Below, piece after piece: positions 1 to 10,166 of a DNA stretch of 64,000 bases. The stretch comes from Halichondria panicea (lineage: Eukaryota; Porifera; Demospongiae; Suberitida; Halichondriidae). Each line of letters begins with the position of its first letter. Position 1 is the first letter of the stretch. The translations under genes were made by a program, and so were the position numbers. The notes beneath the pieces were generated by a model that made no database searches, was not told the origin of the DNA, and saw only the letters and a program-made list of their open reading frames with translations. Where the stretch lies: positions 10,340,632 to 10,404,631 of the forward strand of contig NC_087377.1 of assembly GCF_963675165.1 (NCBI RefSeq). The letters run 5' to 3'.

Positions 1-2024
1 ACTCTGGCTCTTCTAAAGCCACCTTTAGGTCTGCCTTCTCTTGATCTTCCTCCAGGTTCCCTCCATTACAGGATGGAGCGTTGGGGAGCACGAACTGAAG
101 TTTCCTGGGGGGTGGAAGATCTGGTGGGGGCATATCAAAGACGTAACGTGGGTTATTGTTATCGAGGGGGGTATTGGGAGTACTCGGTGTGCTAGTTGAT
201 AGAAGGGCACGTAACGGTTCTCCACCAGGACTCTCATATACAGGACCACCTCCTTCGTAAATGGGGTTTAGTTTTGTGGCTGATGATCTTGTTCGCAATG
301 TGCTTGGTCGTCCATTATTGGCCGTATCAACCGAGATTTTTCTTAGATCTGAATGTATGAGGTATAATTAATACCATGCATGCAGATGTGAACAGTCAAT
401 GTTTGAGATGCTCTTACATTTTGCTTTTTTCCTTTGCTTGCAGTAAAGAGCTAAGAAGATGAAGAAGAGTACAAGGGAAACGACCAAACACACAGCAAGC
501 CCTCCAATGGCTGTGTTATGTATTTGCACTTGTTGATGACCTATATACATGTGAATAGACACGGAAAGTGAAGCAAGCTTAGCAAAGCACAACACACCGG
601 TGAACAAGTCCCACTGTTATCGTAAATTCAAAATAATTATAGTACATGGTGGATTTCAAAACAAACTACTTCGCTCACTCTGAGAAGGCAGTGCTTCTAC
701 TGTGCTTTGAACTACAGCAAAGCACAACACAACACACCAGTAAACAAGTCCCACTGTTATTGTCAATCACAATTTATAGCACATGGGGAATTTCAAAACA
801 GAATGCTTCACTCACTCTGAGAATGCAGTACTTCAATAACAATATCTTGTCTTGACACAGTGAGTCCTACTGTGCTTCGTTCTTCTATAATTACTGTATA
901 ATTAGCTCCAACACTCAGTCCAGAATGAACACTGTACAAAACATCACCATAGGTTTGTAGGGTAGAGTTTCCGGAAACGTTCTCAAGATAAACTGTATAC
1001 TCGACATCTTGGAAGGAACAAACATAGGCCGGCTGCATATATATAAATAAACATTATCCAATGCATGCATGTGCATGTATGCATGGTATTCTTTAAGTTG
1101 AACGTACTTTAAACCATATCTCCAAGTGTGGTGCACTGTCTCTGTTGTACAAAACTCTCCATTGAATTTCAACAGGATCAAGTGCTATAGAAAAAACAGG
1201 CATGAAAGGACATTCAATTTAGTAATTGACTTACGAATTGGATATCCTGCAATGACACTTGCTGCATTGCTCCCTAATGAGTTGTATACTGTCACAGTGT
1301 ATTGTAGCTCGTGGCAATTGCTAGGGGCAGTATCGATGACATCCACATACATACGTTGTTGACCCAATGTCACATTTCTCATTGTGGAATCAGACGTGTT
1401 GTAAATTAGCAGTGAGTATGCAGTGATGTTGAATCCAGTGTGGGTGAAGGGTTTGTTCCAAGTGATGGTGAGTGACAAACCGTTATCGGTGTAACTGAAT
1501 CGTGGCTGGGGTTCAGATGGTGGTCCTGTGCATATATACGAGTTTAAATACGCACACACATAGTATCATTGGAGCCTAAAGTATCTATTTTTTTTATTAC
1601 CTACTTGTTACCTGCAATAATGAAGAGCTTGTCTTGTTGGGTGTTCGGGTCAAAACCAAAACAAGATATTTTCGAACTATTGTTGTACTCATAAGCTGTG
1701 ATAGTCAGCCTTAAAAGCAAGTAATCCGATATAGTGTCATTCCTTATAGGGACATTAATAATAAAGAAGCCCCTAGTCGGGTCAGATTGGTATCTAAAAG
1801 TGTCGTTGATTTTCCACTCCGCAGAGCGACCAATTACCTCGCAAATGAATGTGATGTTTCCACCTGGGGCTACAGCATCAGTTGACTGAGAGAAATTTAA
1901 TATTTCTGAAGAAAAATCATCATGACAGCAACATATAAATTAAGGCTTTCAATTATTTACCTGCAGTTTGCACTGATGACAGAGCCATTGTAAGGAACAG
2001 TTTCACTACGAAACAATAGTACAT
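1..2024 (-). CDS. G1: Ig-FN3-FN3 transmembrane receptor with NPIY tail, cut by the window edge
   Basis: Seven exons join in frame on the minus strand: 1961-2024 (signal peptide MYYCFVVKLFLTMALSS), 1612-1905 (Ig), 1235-1525 (FN3), 1108-1184 and 832-1032 (second FN3), 418-613 (membrane span, GGLAVCLVVSLVLFFIFLAL) and 348 down to the edge (cytoplasmic tail). All junctions are GT-AG and the ectodomain exons are phase 1. The 5' edge of the membrane exon is less certain. The tail shows NPIYEGGPVYE, STSTPSTPNTP and PPPDLPPPRK; the YTVM motif seen in sister genes would lie outside the window. It should be a type I plasma-membrane receptor whose tail offers PTB-type (NPxY) and SH3-type (proline-rich) docking sites. 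It starts 428 bp from divergent G2. The domain calls are visible; ligand and signalling sense are unknown. Confidence 0.85.
581..835. repeat. Tandem duplication of about 125 bp at an exon edge of G1
   Basis: Two direct copies, about 581-705 and 716-835, both begin agcaaagcacaacac and both run through tttcaaaacaga/aa into ctcactctgagaa. The second copy covers the splice donor of the FN3 exon and the first overlaps the start of the membrane exon. It looks like a local slip duplication inside the intron of G1. Confidence 0.7.
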
Positions 2025-2452
2025 CTTTAACAGCTTGCAACGATTCCACTGAACATTATGATTATAGCTAGTTCGAGGATGTATCATATATGCGTTTGTT
2101 TGGCATGCAGATTATGACTAGAACAGATAATGAAACCAAAAACAGAAATGCTTCTGTATACATAGTTAACACCGTACGTGCAGCACTATGACAAGTTATG
2201 CAATACAAATTATTGTGACACACAATATAGAGGGCTCAAACAGATCGAGTTAAAGAATCAGACAGTATGAATAAGCCTAACAGTTGCTAAGTATTGCTGA
2301 CATGCACATGAATGCATGAATTCAATTACATTTTATTAAGAAATGTTTCCCTATCTCACCACAATCCCCACACATATGCATACCTGCACGTATAGCTCGG
2401 CTATAAACAGACTCAGTCTCATAATCTTTACACATAGCTACCTCATGCAATT
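2025..2452. promoter_or_regulatory. Divergent promoter interval between G1 and G2
   Basis: The start codons of G1 (-) and G2 (+) face away from each other across 428 bp with no coding sequence. On the plus strand a TATAAA lies at 2402-2407, about 45 bp before the G2 ATG, consistent with a core promoter. No TATA box is obvious for G1. Shared control of the pair is inference from spacing, repeated at other pairs in the window. Confidence 0.6.
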
Positions 2453-4649
2453 ATGCCAGGATCCAAGTCATCAAGTCTGTGTGCAGTAGCTGTCTTAGCG
2501 ATAGCGCAAGTTTTGACTGTTAACTCAACACTATGTATATGTAAGTCACAGTTACAAACACATCGCTATATTCTGTGTATGCATGCATGTTATGTATAAT
2601 ATATATTTTCGTCTAACAGCTTGCACGGCACCATTACCGTACCTACAAAAGATAATTTCCCACCCTGCTAGAGAAATCCGATATGAAACTGTCGCAGACT
2701 TACAAAACCCACTATGGTGCATCGATGGAGTCAGTGCAATATCAAGTCGTCTTGATAGGTTTGGTGACATTGAAGCACCAGAGGGACACATTCTTACATA
2801 TACCAATCCTTTATCAAGTGATGTGGCCAATAATAAGGTGCTGTATTTAGTTGATCATGCAACGAACAGTTGCACTGATATCAACAGTGCAGTGGAAATA
2901 TCTTCAGCAGTTGGAAATATAAGCTCAGCCATTTTGATAATGTTACACATTGTCGAAGGTACGTGTGTTTCACTTCATGATAAACCTCACACAACTCTGT
3001 TCACTAAAATAATTGGCTAATCTAACCACTCACAAATACGCATGTATATTGCAGCTACCTCATGTCCTAAACCACCACCCCTAATGAACGGACGAGTGAG
3101 CACCACAATCGAAGAGGACAATAGTAGAGAAATCCACACAGCTGTCTACAGTTGTGATGCAGGATATTACCTGGATAGCAACGAGACAAGAGAATGTGTG
3201 AGAGAGATTGACGAACAGATTGGACAATGGACGAGTTCACCACCAGCTTGCATTTGTGAGTTATTAACTAAAATTATACTTGGGTCAATTGATGTTTACA
3301 ATGCATGTAATTACAGTGCAACCCCTCTTTAAGGGACACCTTTGGGCCCTTATATGTACAAAAGGTGGCCCCTTGTTTAGAATAGGGGTTCTTTTGTACA
3401 CAAAGTGTTCATTGCAGCGGACCTGACCGTAGGCCTTTATATCGTAGTTGACCTTTCTTCAGTGGTGGCAGTTAAGAGGTGTTCCACTGTGAACTTACAT
3501 ATGTTACCTTATACAGCTATTACATGTGAAGTGCCGACAATAGCCAATGGTACCGTTACCAATAGTGCTTTTGATTCTGACGAAATGCAAACAAATGAAA
3601 CTGTAGAATACGGAACTGAAATAATCTATCGTTGTAATGCTGGATTCAGTCTAGCTGGAGATTATCTACCAAGAACTTGTCGCCAGAGTAACAACAGTGG
3701 CGTATGGAGTGGTACAGCATCATATTGCAAGCGTAAGTGAATTGATTTAAACACTTGTATTTTACTTTTATCACTATACAGCTAATAATTGTACACAACT
3801 ATCTGAAATCAATTATGGCCTCATGCCTGAATATCAGGATTCTAACGACACAGCTCTAAACAGTTTGAATCAAGTTGCCTTCTCAGTGGGAACTATCGCT
3901 AGCTACGGTTGCCAGAGAGGATACAAGTTAAGCGGCAATGGAACAAAAGAGTGTCTTCTTACTGGAGAGTGGAGTAGTCCAGGAAGTGTTGAATGCAAAG
4001 GTATTGTTGTGCTTTATTTTTTGGTGACTCACTCTCTCATTACATGCATGTTGATGTGCAGTGATAGAATGTCCTCATTTGGAAAAACCTTTGAACGGAT
4101 CTATAAGTTTCAGCAGCAATTTGACAGTTGATGGAGTGGCAGAGTACACATGTAATGATGGCTACAAACTAGACAGAGGGAGTGCTAACAGAACATGTTC
4201 TTTAGATAATGATAATACTACTGCCACTTGGGATGGTTATCCTGCAGTATGTACACAGAATAGTCTTATTAGTAAGTCAAATCCTAGCTCATGCATGCAT
4301 CAAAATTAATCACTGTATTTGTATAGGTAATATGCAAGAAGCATTGAATGGGACTATGAATAATGGGACACAGAACTGTGAACCAGAACACTCAAAAGAA
4401 GTCAATGACATTTGGAGAGCAATATCAATTGTCATGGGGGTTTTGTTGTTGCTATTTGGAATTCTTGGATTAGCAGTATTCATCTGTGTCAGGAAATCAA
4501 GGCAAACGAAGGAATATCCCATACACAATAACGAAGCAATCACACACTGTCCGGTATAAATAAAAACATATTATGTTCATGCACCATAATATGCATCGTG
4601 TACATTTTCCTTTATACAGGATGTGATTGTCAATAATAATGAACTTTGA
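2453..4649 (+). CDS. G2: WCI-domain plus four-CCP transmembrane protein with short tail
   Basis: Eight exons give a 509-aa protein: 2453-2540 (signal peptide), 2620-2958 (WCI domain), 3055-3255, 3517-3732, 3782-4000 and 4062-4271 (four sushi/CCP modules), 4327-4553 (membrane span) and 4620-4649 (tail end and stop). The total is divisible by three. The WCI exon carries CTAPLPYLQKI, then NPLWCIDG, a TYTNPLS turn and LYLVD, and matches no family I know. The CCP exons show the usual four cysteines with G-x-W near the end (GQWTSS, GVWSG, GEWSS). The membrane segment is ISIVMGVLLLLFGILGLAVFI. The tail is only about 30 residues, with one tyrosine (KEYPI), so it probably does not signal strongly alone. 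CCP modules bind proteins in complement and adhesion receptors; the ligand here is unknown. Confidence 0.88.
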
Positions 4650-4869
4650 GAAAGAAATACAGATAATTGACTGTGAGGGTGTGACTTATACAAACTACAA
4701 AGAACACTACTGTTAATACGGGTATTGACTCTCACAACAACATGAACTACCTGTACAGAATGTTCACACCATCTAATAGTACATGTGCAGTGTCTTGCAT
4801 TATAATTATGTTACATACCAGAGTTGAAATGTAATTAGGATTGTGCATTACTGAGGTGATTATAGGAAG

Positions 4870-6720
4870 TTACACTTCTGGGAGGGTGGTCAAACTCGGA
4901 ATAACAAGTGGAGATGGTCTTGACTTCCTCCCTGTCCTAACATTAGCTGGCCTCATCACTGTGTACTCATCTCCTAAGCGTGCTGTCTTAGGCATCTCTA
5001 TGTTTGAAAAATCTAATTTTTGCGTCTCATGAAGGGATGCGATGTCAGGGGTATCGTAAGGTACAGAGTATGTCGATGCTTTCCTCGGAGGGGGTAGACT
5101 AGGGGGGAGCATATCGAACGTATAGCGAGGACTGTCGAGGGGTGTGTTTGGTGTACTGGGGGTGCTGCCGAGGAGGGTACGCAGTGGTTCGCCTCCAGGG
5201 CTTTCGTAGAGGGGGCCTTCATATATCGGATTTGTAGCTGCACATTTTGTCTGCAGAGATAGTGGTCTCTGGGGTATCGTAGGTGTAGCTACAGTACCTC
5301 TTAGAGCATTCTTAATTTTTTTCTCTGAAATGAAATAATTATTTTAAAAATGAACCGATTAAGATTGATAACATTTGCACTTACTTTTTTGTAGTCTACA
5401 CTGCCTGCAATACAGAGATAAGACAATAATCATTAAAACAGCGAGGATGGCAAAAAAAGCAGCAAGAGCTCCACTAATGATTTGGTATGTTAACATTTCT
5501 TGTCCATATTCCGCAGTACATAAACATGACGAAGTAGTCAAGCCTAAAATCAAATATAATTATAGCACAGATGACACTAAATTATGCTTACCTTCGAGTT
5601 TCTGTTCAAGAATAGCGACCTTTTTCTTAGTGACAGTTAGCCCGGCTATGCTCTCAGCTTCCACCACAACAGTGTAGTTAGCTCCACTGCTCAGTCCAGA
5701 GTGAACACTATAGCGATTATCACAGTAGTTAAGGAGAACTGTTTCTTCGATGGACTCCTCAAGGTAGACAGTGTAATTCACCACTTGGAAAGAGCAAGAA
5801 TAAGCAGGCTGTATATAGAAGGCAACAAAGAGTAAAATACATAATAATTATAGAAACATACTTCAAACCAAATTTCCAAATGAGGAGAACCATTTCCTTG
5901 ATACAGAACTCTTGACTGAATTTCCACAGGTGCAATGTCTGCATACTGGCATTAATTATTGACTATACACAACATTTTATGTCACCAATTGGGAATCCTC
6001 CAGTCACAGAAGCCGTAGAATTTCCAACTTCATTGTATGCCGTCACAGTGTATTCCAACTCAGTGCACATGACCGGCAGGATACTAGTATACATGTACAC
6101 ACGACGTAGTTGCATGTCAATAGGTTCACTTATAGTCTCATGGTTGGCGGTGTTCATTATTTCCAGAGTGTAACGAATCACATTGAATCCAGGGTGGGTG
6201 AAAGGTTCGTTCCAGTTTAAGGTTAATGAATGATTGTGGTTATTGTAGCCCAAACGTGGGAGAGGGTTCGATGGGGGACCTAAAAAGTATTGGTTAAATA
6301 ATATCCGTATCGAGATATAAAAAAAATACACACACACATATACCTGCAACAATGAGGTATCTGTCTTCCTTGTGATTGGTATCAACAAAGCATGTAATCT
6401 TGGTCTTGTTATTTGTAGAATTTGCTTGAATTGCGACACTGAGGACCCACAGTCCAGCATAGTTTTGCCTCTGTGAGTATATACCAGAGCTGTCCCTTAT
6501 ATCGAACAAAGGAACATCGTTTATCTCCAAATACACTGATATGCCAGTAGCCTCGCAGTAAAATGTCATGTTTACATTCGGAGGAACAGCTGCTGCCGAC
6601 TGATTGAAGCTGATAATCCCTATGGAGTATAAGTTTATATTGATTCTATAGTAAGTAAACTTTACCTTGAGCATTCGAATTATGTAGGAGAAAGATTAAA
6701 GCAATAATGAAGCAAACCAT
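4870..6720 (-). CDS. G3: Ig-FN3-FN3 receptor with complete tyrosine-motif tail
   Basis: Seven exons sum to 510 codons plus stop: 6666-6720 (signal peptide MVCFIIALIFLLHNSNAQ), 6344-6619 (Ig), 5986-6279 (FN3), 5862-5938 and 5592-5808 (second FN3), 5385-5543 (membrane span, about residues 328-352) and 4870-5324 (tail). The tail holds NPIYEGPLYESPGGEP (tyrosines near 394 and 399), STPSTPNTP, the SH3-like LPPSLPPPRK and DEYTVM (tyrosine near 480). NPxY is a PTB-type site and YxxM a PI3K-SH2-type site in other animals; use here is inference. Exon sizes and phases mirror G1, including the 77-nt middle exon, so the two are close paralogues. It is tail-to-tail with G2 (220 bp apart) and head-to-head with G4. 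Confidence 0.9.
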
Positions 6721-7076
6721 TTTTTACACAGTTTTGAATCACACTGATCTCCAACTACTACAGTTGACTGCTCAAACTGCATTGTAGAAACCTTTTGTAG
6801 ACTATCTCATGAGCTTGTGTATGACAAACAATTGAATATCATTAATAATGAAAGCATAAACATTACAATAACAGTATTCAGTAATTAAAAATGACGGAGA
6901 TTGAAAAGAAATAACAAAATAATTTACAGGTGAAGTATAATAATATTATTATATCCAATCAGGCTAACATAACACATTAGTAGTATACATTTCCTGGAGT
7001 TAATCATCCATCCACAGCCCTTAGTATAAAATGCGCTCCCCAGCACACAAGTGTACTGACCATGCATTAAGCAAAG
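6721..7076. promoter_or_regulatory. Divergent promoter interval between G3 and G4
   Basis: There are 356 bp between the two opposite start codons. A clear TATAAAA at 7025-7031 sits about 46 bp before the G4 ATG, and a CCAAT lies near 6954. No coding potential is seen. The layout repeats that between G1 and G2. Confidence 0.65.
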
Positions 7077-9105
7077 ATGATTAGTTTGACTCAAGCGATT
7101 CTAGCCTGTGTCACGCTAGTTGTAGTCACAATTGTTGGTGCAGCTGTAGAAATATGTCAAGGTAAGTGTTACTTATAATTAAAAAAATTACCTGTGGTCC
7201 TCCTTGTGCTTAGAATCGAGATGTCCCGGTCCTCTTCCACAGATGCAAAAGATTGTGGCGGGAGACAGAAAAATTGAATATTTTCTTAACTCATCGTTAG
7301 TAGTAAACAACCCTTCATGGTGTATTAACGGGTTTCACGTCACAGATAACGCCATATTTACTATGATGCAGTTCCACGTGGATGACAATAACATACTTGT
7401 TTATAATCCTTCTCCTGATGATCGAGCTAATGGACTAACACTTTATGCGGTAGACAATGATCGTGACTGTACCAACAATACGAACCTGATCACCGTACAG
7501 TCGAATGTAGGAAACATATCAGCCAGACTTGTCCTCATTCATATTGTTGAAGGTATAATGAATTCCTTATGATAATCTCAAATTTAAATCACTGACAGTT
7601 AACTATGATAGTGTGTGCTCTCTGTTTCAGTGTCATGCCCAGCATTACCTCACCCAGTATATGGGAAAGTAGTGCATGTGACAGATAGAACAGCCAATTA
7701 CAGCTGCAACCCTGGGTTCAACCTAAATGGGAACAGTACAATAACTTGTGTAACAAATACTGTTGAGAAAGTGGGGGAATGGATTGATTCTCCACCAACT
7801 TGTGAACGTGAGTTAAACAAAGCAATCAAAATTATAATTATAACTCCCTGCTAATTTATATAGCCATTACCTGTGAAAGACCACAAATAACTAATGGTAC
7901 CGTGGAGTTTTGCGGTGATAGTCAAGAACCAAACAGAACATCTTTCGGAGCTATTGCCACTTTCCATTGCGATGAAGGGTACATTTTGAGTGATAACACA
8001 ACTCTAAGTTGTACTTACGGAATAAGTACAGAAAACTCCTCGAGCGAGAATGGTAACTGGAGCAGCACGCTTCCAACTTGTGAACGTGAGTTAAACAAAG
8101 CAATCAAAATTATAATTATAACTCCCTGCTAATTTATATAGCCATTACCTGTGAAAGACCACAAATAACTAATGGTACCGTGGAGTTTTGCGGTGATGGT
8201 CAAGAACCAAACAGAACATCTTTCGGAGCTATTGCCACTTTCCATTGCGATGAAGGGTACATTTTGAGTGATAAAACAACTCTAAGGTGTACTTACGGAA
8301 TAAGTACAGAAAACTCCTCGAGCGAGAATGGTAACTGGAGCAGCACGCTTCCAACTTGTGAACGTGAGTTAAACAAAGCAATCATAATTATAATTATAAC
8401 TCCCTGCTAATTTATATAGCCATTACCTGTGAAAGACCACCAATAACTAATGGTACCGTGGAGTTTTGTGGTGATGGTCAAGAACCAAACAGAACATCTT
8501 TCGGAGCTATTGCCACTTTCCATTGCGATGAAGGGTACATTTTGAGTGATAACACAACTCTAAGGTGTACTTACGGAATAAGTACAGAAAACTCCTCGAG
8601 CGAGAATGGTAACTGGAGCAGCACGCTTCCAACTTGTGAAGGTAAAATACTTGTATAGTTCAATTTGTGAATTGAACATAATAGCCTTGTGTTTCTTTTA
8701 GCACTACAACCCCCAACAACCTCAGTTACACCAGGTAAGTTATTATGCTCACACTATATATGTTTGTACCATCTCCTGCATCACACCATAATAGTCACTA
8801 AACCAATAATAATCAAGATAACAGATCCAGAAGGCATCTCAATAGTTTTAAGTGCTTTTATTGTGGGACTAGTGCTAGGTGTCCTTGCAGCCAGTGTGGT
8901 CTGTTATGTCTGCGTCAAAAGAACTCCGACCATATATCCAATAACCAGTGTAAGTCATATAAACATTCACTAATCCTGTACTTAACTACTATGTGTAACT
9001 TTGCAGTGTACAGTGGAAGGAAACTTAAATAGAAACGATGTCTTAAACGGACACAATGATTATCAAATGGATGGAATTGAAGACTCGCAAAAACAAGATT
9101 CATAA
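7077..9105 (+). CDS. G4: WCI-domain plus four-CCP transmembrane protein
   Basis: Nine exons give 507 aa: 7077-7161 (signal), 7214-7552 (WCI domain, 339 nt exactly as in G2), 7631-7807 (CCP1), 7864-8085, 8142-8363 and 8420-8641 (CCP2-4, 222 nt each and almost identical), 8702-8734 (short Pro/Thr linker), 8825-8949 (membrane span, IVLSAFIVGLVLGVLAASVV) and 9007-9105 (tail, stop at 9103-9105). The WCI exon shows CPGPLPQMQKI, NPSWCING, YNPSPDDRANG and LYAVD. The tail is short, with TIYPITS and NDYQMDG. Its role is probably ligand binding at the surface as partner of divergent G3. The three identical CCP exons point to very recent internal expansion. Confidence 0.9.
7864..8641 (+). repeat. Three tandem 278-bp exon-plus-intron units in G4
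   Basis: Units start at 7864, 8142 and 8420, exactly 278 bp apart. Each holds a 222-nt CCP exon and, for the first two, a 56-nt intron. Exons and introns alike differ at only a handful of positions, including an in-intron a/t change. Copy number may vary between individuals or be misassembled. Confidence 0.95.
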
Positions 9106-10166
9106 CATTCCCCATTTTGTCTGTATTTACTTAATCTGTACGAGGTCAAAACTACCCTCATTACTAAAACTAGCACAACATTTGTTTTTACATGACTGTG
9201 CTGTTTACAACCAGTCTCAAACTTTCCCTTTTCTAAATGCTCCGTGTCTTAATCTCATTGTACTGCACATAAGGCAATGTAATATTATACGCATACCTTG
9301 TCACATTACTAATGTAAACAATGTGATAGTCACACTAAGGGTCATTGGGTGGGAGACTAAGTGCATGACAACGTACCCCACACAACAAACGTTTTACACA
9401 CTGCACATTGTTCTCTGTTATATAACCTCTCTCCATGGGAGATGAGTGGGTATATACTGCATGGTTGCCATGTTGTACCAAAGACTGAAATTATCATTTT
9501 AGGGGACAATTAATTATCAGTCAACAAAGCTATATCTAAAAGAGGTTTATATAACTTATTGCCAGTGAATTTGTCTATGAGGGTGCTAACATAAAAGACG
9601 TTCTGCTGACAAATTAAGAGACCTGCTTATGTGACCATAATATTATAGACAAGACAGAGAGTTTATTTGCACACCTGTGGTTGTATGAAATTAGCAATGT
9701 AAGCTATGAATATTATGTTGTCATGCAGCTTTGAATATTCCAAACCACAAACTTGTTTTACAACCGCAAACTATTCAAGCATACGTGGGTATACGCACTG
9801 TAACAAGCACAAGAAACTATGTACACTCATTTCTCTACTCTAACATTAATTTGTCAACTATCAATTCACTGCTTTGAATATCTCGGAAAGAAAAACCATA
9901 AACCATAAATTCACATACTTATTGATTTTTGACCACAATAATAAACAAACAATACCGAGTACATGCATGTGAGTTATGATAAGAATTTCCTGTGACAGTG
10001 AGTTAAGACTTATGAATTCTTAAATGTAATGATAATGTAATGTAATGAGTTAATGAACTGTTATGCCTGTGCATGATATGTCACATAAAGTGAACTCTTA
10101 AACGTACTGCTACTATACACAAAATGTCTTTGAAAATTTTCAATACCTGTTTGCAATCGATTTTAC
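9106..10166. other. Non-coding interval between the 3' ends of G4 and G5
   Basis: About 1 kb of AT-rich sequence holds the 3' untranslated parts of two convergent genes. No exon-like ORF, no clear inverted repeat and no known RNA were seen. Confidence 0.5.

Noticed and set aside
6721-7076. Conserved promoter motif common to all divergent intervals
   Set aside because: TATA boxes could be placed for some plus-strand genes, but by eye I found no longer motif shared by all intervals.
9056-9445. 129-codon plus-strand ORF after G4
   Set aside because: It overlaps the last G4 exon in another frame and then runs into 3' UTR; composition is not protein-like.
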